64,000 bases of DNA from CAVTJL01 sp963752325 (GTDB lineage: Bacteria; Pseudomonadota; Alphaproteobacteria; Geminicoccales; Geminicoccaceae): contig CAVVXU010000007.1 of assembly GCA_963752325.1 (NCBI GenBank), positions 558,001-622,000 of the forward strand, in the 5' to 3' direction. Below are positions 30,314 through 39,757 of the stretch, one piece after another. Position 1 is the first letter of the stretch; each line of letters opens with the position of its first letter. The notes beneath the pieces are model-generated. The model made no database searches. It saw only the letters and a program-made list of their open reading frames with translations, and was not told the origin of the DNA. The translations under genes and the position numbers were made by a program.

Positions 30314-32187
30314 GCGGAGATCCCCAAGGCCGCCATCATCGCGTCCTCCACCTCGTGGATCGTGAAGGGCTTGCCCGTCACCTTGGAGAGCGGCTGTGCC
30401 GGCACGAGATACTCGCTCCTCAGGATCGTCACGAGCTGGCCCTTGTTCATCTCGGGCACCAGGATGTTCTCGAAGCCGCGCAGCAGGTCGCCCAGGTTGC
30501 GCGGCAGCGGCCAGAGATGGCGCAGATGGATGTGGCTTACCGACTGTCCCTTGTCGCGGAGCGTCGTCACCGCGCGCGCGATGGGCCCGTAGGTGCTGCC
30601 CCACCCCACCACGGCGAGGCGCCCGCTCTTCTCGCCCTGCTCGACCTCCTGCTCCGGGATGTCGTCGGCCACCGCCAGCACCTTGTCCCAGCGGGCCTCG
30701 GTCATGCGCTGGTGGTTCGCCGGGTCGTAGGAGATGTTGCCGCTCAGCGCGTCGCGCTCGATGCCGCCGATGCGATGCTCGAGGCCCGGCGTCCCCGGCT
30801 TGACCCAGTCCCTCACGCCGCGGCCGTCCCGGGCGAAGGGCTGGTAGCCCTCGGGCTCGGCTCGGAAGCGCACCGGAAAGGCGGGCGTCGCGTCGAGGTC
30901 CGGGATGAGCCAGGGCTCCGACGCGTTGGCGAGAAAGCCGTCGGTCAGCAGCATCACCGGCGTCATATGGTGAACGGCGAGCCGGATCGCCTCCCTGGCC
31001 ATCACGAAGCAGTCGGCCGGCGTGGCCGCTGCCAGGACCACGAGCGGCGAATCGGCATTTCGGCCGAAGACCGCCTGATAGAGGTCCGACTGCTCCGTCT
31101 TCGTCGGCATGCCGGTCGACGGGCCCGCGCGCTGCGAGTTGACGACGACGAGCGGCAGCTCGGCCCCGATGGCGAGCCCGATCGTCTCCGTCTTGAGCGC
31201 GATGCCCGGGCCGGAGCTCGAGGTCACGCCGATCGAGCCCGCATAGGAGGCGCCCAGCGCCGCACAGGCGGCCGCGATCTCGTCCTCGGCCTGGAAGGTG
31301 GTGACACCGAAGGCCTTCATGCCCGCCAGATGGTGCAGAAGGGCGGAGGCCGGCGTGATCGGGTAGGAGCAGAAGACCATGCGCAGCCCGGCCTTGCGGG
31401 CGCCATCCACGAGCCCGAAGGCCAGGGCCTCGTGACCCGTCACGGTACGGTAGAGCCCGGCCTCGATCGGCGCCGGCCCGACCTTGAAGGCCGGGAGCGG
31501 CCCGAGCTCGGCCGTCTCGCCCAAAGCGTGACCGGCATTGAGGGCAAGGCTGTTGGCCTCGGCGACCTCAGGCTGCTTCGCAAAGCGCTGCCGGAGCCAG
31601 ACGAGGATCGGCTCGCGCGGCCGGTCGAACATCCACAGCACGAGGCCCAGCGACCAGAAATTCTTGCAGCGCAGCTGCTCGCGCGAGCTGAGCCCGGTGC
31701 TCGCCGTCGCCTTCTTGGTCAGATCGGAGATATCGATGTCGACGACCCGATACGCAGCAAGCGTGCCGTCGTGGCGCGGATCGCCGGTGAAGCCGGCCTT
31801 CTTCAGGTCGCGCTCCTTGAAGCTGCCGCCATCGAGAATGATGGTGGCACCACGAGGCAGCTCCGCAAGGTTGACCTTGAGGGCCGCCGGATTGAGGGCG
31901 ACCAGCACATCCGGCGCATCGCCGATCGTCCGGATTCGGCGCGCGCCGAAATTGATCTGAAAGGCGGAGACACCGAAGGTCGTGCCGGTGGGCGCTCGAA
32001 TCTCGGCCGGAAAGTCCGGAAAGGTCGCGAGATCGCTGCCGCCGATCGCCGTGGCCAGGGTGAACCTGCCGCCGACCACCTGAATGCCGTCGCCGCTGTC
32101 GCCGGCGAAGCGCACGACGACGGACTCGAGCGACGTCCGCGACCAGGTCTCCTCTGCGATCTCCACACCTGCCCCCGCGCTCACCAT
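30310..32187 (-). CDS. korA: 2-oxoacid:ferredoxin oxidoreductase alpha subunit (gamma-alpha fusion)
   Basis: 625-residue chain. Residues about 25-220 are the gamma domain (FAGDSGDGIQVVGGRFTL, then FPAEIRAPTGTTFGVS), followed by the alpha pyrimidine-binding domain (CSYPITPASALLHHLAG, FQAEDEIAAACAALGASYAG, GVTSSSGPGIALKTE) and the C-terminal PFOR-II-like domain (VVGWGSTYGPIARAV). The gamma-alpha fusion is the usual bacterial form. It is intact, and forms an operon with korB. A KorAB enzyme in an otherwise aerobic-looking gene set is notable; the ferredoxin partner is not in the window. Confidence 0.94.
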   Translation of the reverse strand: MVSAGAGVEIAEETWSRTSLESVVVRFAGDSGDGIQVVGGRFTLATAIGGSDLATFPDFPAEIRAPTGTTFGVSAFQINFGARRIRTIGDAPDVLVALNPAALKVNLAELPRGATIILDGGSFKERDLKKAGFTGDPRHDGTLAAYRVVDIDISDLTKKATASTGLSSREQLRCKNFWSLGLVLWMFDRPREPILVWLRQRFAKQPEVAEANSLALNAGHALGETAELGPLPAFKVGPAPIEAGLYRTVTGHEALAFGLVDGARKAGLRMVFCSYPITPASALLHHLAGMKAFGVTTFQAEDEIAAACAALGASYAGSIGVTSSSGPGIALKTETIGLAIGAELPLVVVNSQRAGPSTGMPTKTEQSDLYQAVFGRNADSPLVVLAAATPADCFVMAREAIRLAVHHMTPVMLLTDGFLANASEPWLIPDLDATPAFPVRFRAEPEGYQPFARDGRGVRDWVKPGTPGLEHRIGGIERDALSGNISYDPANHQRMTEARWDKVLAVADDIPEQEVEQGEKSGRLAVVGWGSTYGPIARAVTTLRDKGQSVSHIHLRHLWPLPRNLGDLLRGFENILVPEMNKGQLVTILRSEYLVPAQPLSKVTGKPFTIHEVEDAMMAALGISA

Positions 32188-32276
32188 GCCGATGCTCTCC
32201 CAAGCACCGCCTGGATGTAGACGGCTCGGTCCCGGCCCGAAAGGGACAGTCGGGTGCGGCCCTTCGCTGCGCCGCC

Positions 32277-32552
32277 CTACGAGGCCGGCATCACCCAGCG
32301 GCCGCCGCAGTTCTGGTCGACGCCGCTGCTGAGCCGGGACAGGGTCTCGTCGCGGTAGGGGCTCGTGCTGAGCGAGGTCACGGCGCTGGCGGGCCCGGCG
32401 AGCAGCGCCGTCGCGAGGCAGGTCGTGCCCTTGAAGACGACGTAGAACGGCGTGCCGATAACGTCGACGGCGGTCGCCTGCTTGCCGGTCTCCGGATTGG
32501 CGCAGCCCGCAAGGCCGGCCGCCATCAGGATCGACAGGATGAGAATGCGCAT
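32277..32552 (-). CDS. Small lipoprotein of unknown function
   Basis: 91 residues. Signal peptide LILSILMAAGLAGC ends in a lipobox (LAGC) with the Cys near residue 17. The mature part includes GKQATAVDVIGTPFYVVFKGTTC and a C-terminal Cys in DQNCGGRWV, so one disulfide is possible. ATG at 32552 has a strong AAGGAGGTG ribosome site. It lies between korA and an amino-acid-type permease on the same strand. No family could be named with confidence. Confidence 0.75.
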   Translation of the reverse strand: MRILILSILMAAGLAGCANPETGKQATAVDVIGTPFYVVFKGTTCLATALLAGPASAVTSLSTSPYRDETLSRLSSGVDQNCGGRWVMPAS

Positions 32553-32586
32553 GGACACCTCCTTGTCTGGCGCCGGCCCTTGTCGC

Positions 32587-34074
32587 TCAGGTGGCGCTCT
32601 CGGTATGGCGGCCGCTGATGGCGAACTCCTCCTCGGGCGAGCGTACCATCCGGAACCGTGCATAGACGCCGAAGTAGACGAGCCCCGCCAGAAACCATAG
32701 CGCGCACCAGATCACGGCCGGCCGGTAGGTGTCGTTGAAGAACAGCACCACCAGCGTCACAGCCGAGATCACGAGCGCGGCCCATGCGCCGGGCAGTCCC
32801 AACGCGCTGCGATAGGGCCGCTCGAGGCTGGGCTTGTTTTTCCTCAGCAGGATGAAGGACAGCGTCTGCATGAAGTAGGCGATCACCGCGCCGAAGACGG
32901 CCATGTTGAGGACGGTAGCGCCAACGAGGTCGCCCTGGCCCGCCACATAGAGGACGATCAGCACGATGTAGCCAAGCACGGCACCAGCCACGAGGGCGAC
33001 GTGCGGGGTGCGGCGCCCAGCATGGGTCACCGACAGCCACTTCGGAAAATAGCCGGCCCGTGACAGAGAAAATATGTTGCGGCCATAGGCAAAGATGATC
33101 GCGTGGAAGCTCGCCACGAGGCCCGCCACCGCGACGAGACCCAGGATCTTGGAGCCGGCACCCTCGCCGAAGATGGTGCGGAAGCCGTCCAGGAGCGGCT
33201 CGCCGGAGGTGCCGATCTTGAAGGCGCCCGGTGCGATGCCGGAGTTGAGGAAGAGGGTGAGGAAGGCGCAGACGATCAGCGTCAGGATGCCAAGCACGAG
33301 CCCCTTGGGCAGGTCACGCGCCGGCTGGTGGGCCTCCTCCGCCGCGAGCGGCAGCTGCTCGATCGCCAGATAAAACCAGATCGCGAACGGCAGGGCGTAG
33401 AGGATGCCGGGAACGCCCAGCGGCAGCCACGGCCCGCCTCCCTCCGGCAGCTCGACAAGGCTGCCGTCCGGCCCCAGACCGATGTTCAGGAGCATCCGGT
33501 TCCAGTCGAACAGCGGGAACGCCGAGACCCAGAACACCACCAGGATGCCGAGCGCGACAAGCGTGATGAAGACGGTGAAGCGGAACGAGGTCTCCACACC
33601 CGCGATGTTGAGCCCGACGAAGACGATATAGCCGAGAAGCCACCAGATCGGCTGGAACCAGTCCGGCGTGCCGAAGATGGCGCCCAGATAGCTGCCGATG
33701 AAGAAGACGATCACTGCCGGTGTGAGGACATATTCCATGTTCTCGGCGAGGCCGGTGACGAAGCCCCCGAAGGGTCCCATCGCCGAGCGGCCGAAGGAGT
33801 AGGCGCCGCCCGTGTGCGGGATCGCGGCCGTCATCTCGGCGATCGAGAAGGCGAGGCCGAGATAGAGAACGGTGATGATGACGGTGGCCCAGAAGAGGCC
33901 ACCGAACCCGCCCGAGCTGATGCCGAAGTTCCACCCCGAGAAGTCACCCGAGATGACGGCGCCGACGCCCAAAGCCCAGAGCGACCAGAGGCCGGCGTAG
34001 CGCCTGAGGCCGCGCCGCTCGAAATAGTCGACCGTCACCTCGACGTACCGGACGCTCTTGAAATCGTCGGCCAT
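32587..34074 (-). CDS. APC-family permease, ethanolamine-permease type
   Basis: 495-residue, 12-helix transporter. The start (RRGLRRYAGLWSLWALGVG followed by AVISGDFSGWNFG) and AAIPHTGGAYSFGRSAMGP with GLAENMEYVLTPAVIV are close to the ethanolamine permease subgroup of the APC superfamily. Uptake of ethanolamine or a small amine/amino acid is inferred. No ethanolamine ammonia-lyase genes are in the window. 131 bases upstream are free before the next gene. Confidence 0.85.
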   Translation of the reverse strand: MADDFKSVRYVEVTVDYFERRGLRRYAGLWSLWALGVGAVISGDFSGWNFGISSGGFGGLFWATVIITVLYLGLAFSIAEMTAAIPHTGGAYSFGRSAMGPFGGFVTGLAENMEYVLTPAVIVFFIGSYLGAIFGTPDWFQPIWWLLGYIVFVGLNIAGVETSFRFTVFITLVALGILVVFWVSAFPLFDWNRMLLNIGLGPDGSLVELPEGGGPWLPLGVPGILYALPFAIWFYLAIEQLPLAAEEAHQPARDLPKGLVLGILTLIVCAFLTLFLNSGIAPGAFKIGTSGEPLLDGFRTIFGEGAGSKILGLVAVAGLVASFHAIIFAYGRNIFSLSRAGYFPKWLSVTHAGRRTPHVALVAGAVLGYIVLIVLYVAGQGDLVGATVLNMAVFGAVIAYFMQTLSFILLRKNKPSLERPYRSALGLPGAWAALVISAVTLVVLFFNDTYRPAVIWCALWFLAGLVYFGVYARFRMVRSPEEEFAISGRHTESAT

Positions 34075-34205
34075 AGTCGTCGTCCCCCGTCACGGGCGTG
34101 CTCGGCCGACATTCAAGGCGTCGGCGCGCCCTGTCCTGGCAGGACTATGAACCCACCGTCATCATCTTGTGAAGAGCAACTTGTGGCGGTGCAGCATCAG
34201 GTCTC

Positions 34206-35153
34206 TCAGGAAGCGCGCCGGCGCAGACGTCTGACGAGCCCAGGCACGCCTGCCGCCGCCAGGATCACCAGCGCGGCCAGGCCCAGCTCGGTGCCCCAGT
34301 CGACAAGCGGGTTGAGCCAGAAATAGCGGCGCGACCCACCCAGTATCCGGGCGTCCCGGGGCTCGCTCTGCGGATAGCTGATCTGCACGGTGGCCCCGGC
34401 GGCCAGGCCCGCGACCGAGCCATGATCGATCTTGTCCACGGCCTCGACGGGATCGGGCCTTCCCAGGGCCATGTAGCGCAGACGCACGAGATCGAAGGGC
34501 TGGAAGAGATCGACGGCCTGGCCCTCGTCATAGCGGCCCTGTGCCACGACATCGACGTGGACGATGCGGGCCGAGGCGACCAGCACCGGCCCGGCATCGC
34601 CCAGATGAACCCGGGGAAGCCAGGGCAGAACCGGCGCGCCGACGGGCCAGGCGAACTCGAGGATGTCGAAGGGCCGGCCCACGCGAGCGCGGGTCCGGTC
34701 GCCCGGCCTCAGATGGTCGAAGGTCATCTCGTCCAGCTTGACGCCGGTCGATCGGAGCATGCCGTCGCCGGGTGCGCCGGCGCAGCGCTCCGCCGCCAGG
34801 CGCGCCGGTCCTTCCGGCTCCTGATCCGGCCGGCCCCAGACCGGGGCGACGCCGAGCAGCGCCAACTCGGGAAGCCGGTAACACAGCTGCGCCACATAGC
34901 TATGGCTGATCGACCAGCTTCCGTAGCTCCCGCGGCTGGCGGTCGCCGCCTCGCTCTTGGCGGCGATCACGCCCTCGACCGGGCGGCCGTAGAGGTCGAC
35001 CCAGGCGTGCGCACCCTCGGCAAGTGCCACGATCAGGGCGACCAGCAACACGATGCCGCCCAGAGGACCGAGCCTGCCACTCAGGCGGAGCGCGAGGCCG
35101 AGAACAAAAGCGACGGCGCAGAGGAGGAGAAGCGACGGAGCGTCGATGCCCAC
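34206..35153 (-). CDS. Membrane protein with DUF3592-like C-terminus
   Basis: About 315 residues from a GTG at 35153; an ATG at 35234 would overlap the aldehyde dehydrogenase gene by 53 bases and is less likely. Two N-terminal helices (SLLLLCAVAFVLGLALRL and LGGIVLLVALIVALAEG), a large extracytoplasmic part, and a last helix (LGLAALVILAAAGVPGL) before an Arg-rich tail. VRLRYMALGRPDP and ATVQISYPQSEP resemble the 'VxVxYxPxxP' ending of DUF3592 proteins, apparently present twice. The function is unknown. Confidence 0.6.
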   Translation of the reverse strand: MGIDAPSLLLLCAVAFVLGLALRLSGRLGPLGGIVLLVALIVALAEGAHAWVDLYGRPVEGVIAAKSEAATASRGSYGSWSISHSYVAQLCYRLPELALLGVAPVWGRPDQEPEGPARLAAERCAGAPGDGMLRSTGVKLDEMTFDHLRPGDRTRARVGRPFDILEFAWPVGAPVLPWLPRVHLGDAGPVLVASARIVHVDVVAQGRYDEGQAVDLFQPFDLVRLRYMALGRPDPVEAVDKIDHGSVAGLAAGATVQISYPQSEPRDARILGGSRRYFWLNPLVDWGTELGLAALVILAAAGVPGLVRRLRRRAS

Positions 35154-35181
35154 CTGCCTGCGCCGCCGGGCGCGCCAGCCC

Positions 35182-36618
35182 TCAAAGAGGAAGCGTGTAG
35201 GCCGTCTTGACGGTCGTGTAGAACTCGGCGGCATAGCTGCCCTGCTCGCGCGGGCCGTAGGAGCTGCCCTTCCGGCCGCCGAACGGCACGTGATAGTCCA
35301 CGCCGGCCGTCGGCAGATTGACCATCACCATGCCGGCCTGGCTCATCCGCTTGAAGTGCGACGCGTATTTGAGCGAGCTCGTGCAGATCCCCGCCGACAG
35401 GCCGAAGGGCGTGTCGTTGGCGGCGGCAAGCGCCGCCTCGTAGCCGTCGACACGCACGACGCTCGCCACCGGCCCGAACACCTCCTCGCGATTGATCCGC
35501 ATCTCGCCCGTCGTCTCGGTGAAGAGCGCCGGCTGGAGATAAAAGCCCTTGGTCTCGCGCGAGAGAAGCTCGCCGCCGAAGGCGAGCTTGCCGCCCTCCT
35601 GCTTCGCGATCTCGATATATTTGAGGTCCTGGTCGAGCTGGCTCTGGTCGACGACCGGACCGATATGCGTGCCCTGCTTCACCGCGTCGTCTACGACGAT
35701 GTTCTTTAGCTCCTCCACCACAGCGTCGACAAAGCGATCATGGATGCCCTTCGTCACGATCAGGCGCGAGGAGGCGGTGCAGCGCTGCCCGGTCGAGAAG
35801 AAGGCGCCGTTGACGGCACAGGCTACAGCCGTCTTGAGGTCGGCGTCGTCCAGCACGACGAGCGGATTCTTGCCGCCCATCTCGAGCTGGAATTTCTTCA
35901 TGGAGCCGGCACAGGTGGCAGCGATCCGCCTGCCGGTGTCGACCGAGCCCGTGAAGGTGACGGCGGCCACGTCCGGCGCGTTGAGGATCGTCTCACCCAC
36001 GACCGACCCGCGGCCCATGACGAGATTGAGAACACCCGCAGGCAGGCCGGCCCGCTGGAGGATGTCCACGAGCGCCCAGGCGCAGCCCGGAACGAGGTCG
36101 GCCGGCTTGAAGACGACGCAGTTGCCGTAGGTGAGCGCCGGCGCGATCTTCCAGGCCGGGATGGCGATCGGAAAGTTCCAGGGCGTGATGATGCCCACGA
36201 CGCCCATCGGCTCGCGGGTCATCTCGACATCGATGCCGGGGCGCGTCGACGGGATCTTCTGGCCTGCCAGCCGCAGGCACTCGCCGGCGAAGAACTTGAA
36301 GATCTGCCCAGCGCGCGCGGCCTCGCCGATGCCCTCGGGCAGCGTCTTGCCTTCCTCGCGCGAGAGGAGCCGGCCCAGCTCCTCCTTGCGGGCCAGGATC
36401 TCGGTCGCGGCCTTGTCCAGGATGTCGAAGCGCTGCTGGATCGGGCTCACCTGCCAGCTCTCGAAGGCGGCCTTGGCGGCGGCGATGGCGTCCTGCGTCT
36501 GCTGCCGATCGGCGTAGGCGTACTCGCCCACCACATCGTCGGTGTTCGACGGATTGATGTCTTTCGAGACGCTGGCCCCTTCGGCCCAAGCACCATCGAT
36601 CAGGTTCTTGTGGAGCAC
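35182..36618 (-). CDS. Aldehyde dehydrogenase, alpha-ketoglutaric semialdehyde dehydrogenase type
   Basis: Intact 478-residue NAD(P)-dependent dehydrogenase. The cofactor motif TPWNFPIAIPAWKIAPAL, TFTGSVDTGRR, catalytic Glu in LEMGGKNPLVV and catalytic Cys in STGQRCTASS are all present, as is the C-terminal GRKGSSYGPREQG. The overall pattern resembles 2,5-dioxovalerate (ketoglutaric semialdehyde) dehydrogenases of sugar-acid oxidation. That role fits with the dehydratase and lactonase genes 5-8 kb away, but succinate-semialdehyde-type activity is possible. Confidence 0.85.
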   Translation of the reverse strand: MLHKNLIDGAWAEGASVSKDINPSNTDDVVGEYAYADRQQTQDAIAAAKAAFESWQVSPIQQRFDILDKAATEILARKEELGRLLSREEGKTLPEGIGEAARAGQIFKFFAGECLRLAGQKIPSTRPGIDVEMTREPMGVVGIITPWNFPIAIPAWKIAPALTYGNCVVFKPADLVPGCAWALVDILQRAGLPAGVLNLVMGRGSVVGETILNAPDVAAVTFTGSVDTGRRIAATCAGSMKKFQLEMGGKNPLVVLDDADLKTAVACAVNGAFFSTGQRCTASSRLIVTKGIHDRFVDAVVEELKNIVVDDAVKQGTHIGPVVDQSQLDQDLKYIEIAKQEGGKLAFGGELLSRETKGFYLQPALFTETTGEMRINREEVFGPVASVVRVDGYEAALAAANDTPFGLSAGICTSSLKYASHFKRMSQAGMVMVNLPTAGVDYHVPFGGRKGSSYGPREQGSYAAEFYTTVKTAYTLPL

Positions 36619-36822
36619 GGCGGTGACCTCCCTCCGGGACGAGAATGGGCCTCATGGCGGAACGCGGCGGAGGTTAGCGCCGGAAGCTGGAAGGGCAAGG
36701 GTGACGCGCGCGATTCTTCCATGCTCCGATGGGCGCGTCACGCGGCCGGGAGACCGGGCCCGGTTGCTCCCCGCCGGCGGCGGGCCCTGGAGCCCCGCTC
36801 GCGGGCGCGCCGGGCTGGGCCC

Positions 36823-37234
36823 TTAGTCGCCCCGCTTGCCGTTGTGGGTCAGGCGCCAGATCGCGTCGTTGTCGCGGCTCGCGAGGTTGTGGAGATGCCG
36901 CTCCTGGTGGGGCGAGGCATGGCCGTCGGCCCACGCCTTCTGCTGCAGATTGTGGAGATGACGCTCGCGATGGTCGAGCCGATCGGCCTCGCCCCGCGTC
37001 AGCTCGCCGTCGCGCTCGCCCTGCCTGATGCGCGCGAGCTGGTCGTACGCCACGAGGATGCGCGTAAGGCCCATCCCCGTGATCGTCATGTCCGCGATCG
37101 CCAGGGCGATGGCCGTGCATGTAGGGCGGCGTTCCGTAGCCGTAGGGCGGATCGGCCATTCCCGGCGTGGCGGCGCCGACGAGCAGCGCCGCGCCGATGG
37201 CGAGCGCCGCAGCCAGCGTCTTGGTGGTGGTCAT
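36823..37234 (-). CDS. Small exported His-rich protein (frame-disrupted), unknown function
   Basis: ATG at 37234 with AGGAGG ribosome site starts a signal peptide (LAAALAIGAALLVGAATPG, cleavage near GMA-DPP). The mature part is Tyr/Pro/His-rich (YMHGHRPGDRGHDDHG), then a +1 break at 37075-37110 leads to an acidic-basic helix-rich part ending in HNGKRGD. It contains the same heptad twice, ERHLHNL, about 20 residues apart. About 136 residues in all. A metal-binding or regulatory periplasmic protein is conceivable but there is no family match I can name. Confidence 0.65.
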
Positions 37235-37442
37235 CAGCTGACCTCCTTGCTGAAAAGGCATCGTCTCTGACACGCGCGAGCGTCCGTTTCCCGACGGCGA
37301 GGCGAGCCGCTCGCAGAGCCTGAGACTGTCGCTCCGACGCGGATTCGCCCCGGTCCTCGTCAGCGAAACACCGCGAGGCCATACTCCATGGTGCGAGCTG
37401 CCGCCCTGCTCGTTGGCGGCGGCGACACCGGGAGGCTCGACG

Positions 37443-38150
37443 ATGTCTGAGAACGGCACGGTGGTCGACCCACGCTTCGGCACGGCCGAGATCGGGGCGC
37501 TGGCCCACCTCTATCGAGGCGAGATGTACCGCAGCAAGATCTGGCGCACACGGTTCGACTCGACCACCAATTGGGCCGTGGTGACGACCGGCATCGCCCT
37601 CTCGGCCACCTTCAGCAGCAAGGAGGCCTCACCCCTGCCGCTGGCGCTGGTGGGCCTTCTCGTCGTCGTCTTCCTGATCTTCGAGGCGCGACGCTATCGC
37701 TACTTCGACGTCTGGCGCGTGCGCGTGCGCGTCATGGAGACGCAATTCTTCGGGCCGATCCTGCGCGGCCAGGGCCTGCGGATCGACAATGGCTGGAACG
37801 AGGCGCTGGCCGACGACTATGAGGGCCTGCGCTTCCACATCAGCTTCGCCGAGGCGGCGGGGCGCCGCCTGCGACGCAACTACAGCTGGATCCTGGCAAT
37901 CCAGGCGGTGGCCTACTACGGCAAGCTCTTCATCCACCCGCTTCCGCTGCTCTCGATGACCCAGCTCTGGGAGCGAGCCGCCGTCGGGCCGATCCCGGGC
38001 CAGCTCGTGGTGCTGGCCGGCGCCGCCTTCCATGCGAGCTGGATCGTCTTCGCGATCGTCACGCTGAGAAACCAGCGGGCGACCGGCCGCGTGCTTCCGC
38101 CCGTGAGCGGCGGCGACCGGGTCTGCGAATACGCCTCCTATCACCCGTGA
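37443..38150 (+). CDS. DUF2270 family integral membrane protein
   Basis: 235 residues. The N-terminal block LAHLYRGEMYRSKIWRTRFD then TTNWAVVTTGIALSATFSS is the DUF2270 signature. Two helices follow close together (about 45-85), and another pair is near the C-terminus (LVVLAGAAFHASWIVFAI). ATG at 37443 has GGAGG at 37431-37435. The function of DUF2270 is unknown. It is divergent from the small His-rich exported protein. Confidence 0.82.
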   Translation: MSENGTVVDPRFGTAEIGALAHLYRGEMYRSKIWRTRFDSTTNWAVVTTGIALSATFSSKEASPLPLALVGLLVVVFLIFEARRYRYFDVWRVRVRVMETQFFGPILRGQGLRIDNGWNEALADDYEGLRFHISFAEAAGRRLRRNYSWILAIQAVAYYGKLFIHPLPLLSMTQLWERAAVGPIPGQLVVLAGAAFHASWIVFAIVTLRNQRATGRVLPPVSGGDRVCEYASYHP

Positions 38151-38172
38151 GGACGAGCGCTCCGCCCGCCCG

Positions 38173-39654
38173 CTAGGACAACGGCCGCTCGCGGCAGAGG
38201 CGGTAGCTGTCGCGCCACGGCCGGAGGCGCTCGAAGGCCGCGCTCGCCGCCAGCACGTCGCCATCCGCCCATCGGCGGCCGACGATCTGCATGCCGACCG
38301 GAAGGCGCCCGCCGGCCAGCCCGGCGGGGATCGAGGCTGCCGGGTTGCCGGTGAAGTTGAAGGGATAGGTCAGGCACCAGCCGATCAGCTCGTCCACCTT
38401 CTCGCCATTGATCTCGCTCGGGCCCACCGTGTTGCCATCGGAGGCGTTGGGCACGGCCAGGCAGCCCAGCGTCGGCGAGACCAGGAGGTCATGCTTGTCC
38501 AGCACGCCCTGGACGGCATCGTACACCTCGGAGCGCATCTCCTGGTCGGCGTAGAAGTCGGCGGCCGAGAGCTTCTCGGCCCTCGCGACCCACTCCAGAT
38601 ATTGCGGCGGCAGGTCGGCGCGGTGCTCACCCAAGAGGTCCGTGCCGGCCGCCTTGAGGCCCGCAAGGGCGCGAAGGTTCATCGGCATGATGAGGCGGCA
38701 CCAGAGATCGCTGAGCTCGGCCTGCGAGCGCCTGAGCCCGAGCTTCACCTCCTCGACGATCGCACCCGCCTCCCGGAACGCCTGGACGGCCGCGGCCACG
38801 ACCTCGGCCACCGCCGGATCGACGGGAAAGATGTCGAGATCGGGGCTCCAGGCGATCCGCATGCCGCGGATCGAGCGGCGGGTCGCCGCCACGAAGTCCT
38901 GCGGGTCGTCGATGCTGTAGGGATCGCGGGGGTCGTGGCCCGCGATCGCGGTCAGTACCAGCGCCGCGTCCTCGACCGTCCGGGCTATGGGGCCTTCGAA
39001 GGTGAAGGGGGCGTCGTGCGCGAAGGCGTTCGGGCGGATCACCTGCGGCACGCGGCCGAAGGACTGCTTGTAGCCGTAGACCCCGCACCAGGAGGACGGG
39101 ATGCGGATCGAGCCGCCGCCGTCGGTGCCCTCGGCGAAGGGCACCAGGCCGTCGGCCACCGCACCGGCCGCCCCGCCGGAGGACCCGCCCGTGTTCCGGC
39201 TGGTGTCGAAGGGGTTGCGCGCAGGGCCGAAGAGATAGTTGTCGCAGGTCCCACGGAACCCCATGACCGGGCTGTTGGTCTTGCCTACGAGAATGGCGCC
39301 TGCCTTCTCGATGCGTTCGGCGAAGGTGCACCACCAGCTGGTGCGGAAGTTCTTGAGCGCGCGGATGCCGCCCAGGGTCGCAGGCCAACCGGGACGGAAG
39401 TCGAAGAGATCCTTGAGCGCGCTCGGCACGCCGTGCAGAGGGCCCAGCGCCTCGCCGGCCATCACCTTGCGCTCGGCCTCGCGCGCCCGCTCCCTGGCCC
39501 CTTCGGCGTCTACATAGACGAAGGCTGTCAGGCTCGGGTTGCGCGCCTCGATGCGCGCGAGGCAGGCGTCCACCACCTCGACCGGCGAGAGGTCCCGAGC
39601 CCGGATCCGCCGCGCCATATCCGCGGCCGACATGTAGGCTAGATCGTCCGACAC
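38173..39654 (-). CDS. Amidase signature family hydrolase
   Basis: 493 residues from a GTG at 39654 that has a GGGAGG ribosome site. The Ser-cisSer-Lys triad is visible: Lys in SALKDLFDF, cis-Ser in TGGSSGGAAGAVA, and nucleophile Ser in GTDGGGSIRIPSS. These enzymes hydrolyse amides, either free or glutaminyl-tRNA-linked (GatA); the absence of GatB/C and the sequence near the C-terminus favour a stand-alone amidase. Substrate unknown. Confidence 0.9.
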   Translation of the reverse strand: MSDDLAYMSAADMARRIRARDLSPVEVVDACLARIEARNPSLTAFVYVDAEGARERAREAERKVMAGEALGPLHGVPSALKDLFDFRPGWPATLGGIRALKNFRTSWWCTFAERIEKAGAILVGKTNSPVMGFRGTCDNYLFGPARNPFDTSRNTGGSSGGAAGAVADGLVPFAEGTDGGGSIRIPSSWCGVYGYKQSFGRVPQVIRPNAFAHDAPFTFEGPIARTVEDAALVLTAIAGHDPRDPYSIDDPQDFVAATRRSIRGMRIAWSPDLDIFPVDPAVAEVVAAAVQAFREAGAIVEEVKLGLRRSQAELSDLWCRLIMPMNLRALAGLKAAGTDLLGEHRADLPPQYLEWVARAEKLSAADFYADQEMRSEVYDAVQGVLDKHDLLVSPTLGCLAVPNASDGNTVGPSEINGEKVDELIGWCLTYPFNFTGNPAASIPAGLAGGRLPVGMQIVGRRWADGDVLAASAAFERLRPWRDSYRLCRERPLS

Positions 39655-39757
39655 CTGGCGCCTCCCTCGGTGTTCACCTTCCTGGCGCTCACGATAGCAG
39701 CCTGCGGACCAGCCTACACCAGCGCTGCCGCATGGCAGCCGCGAGACTCCGGCAGGC

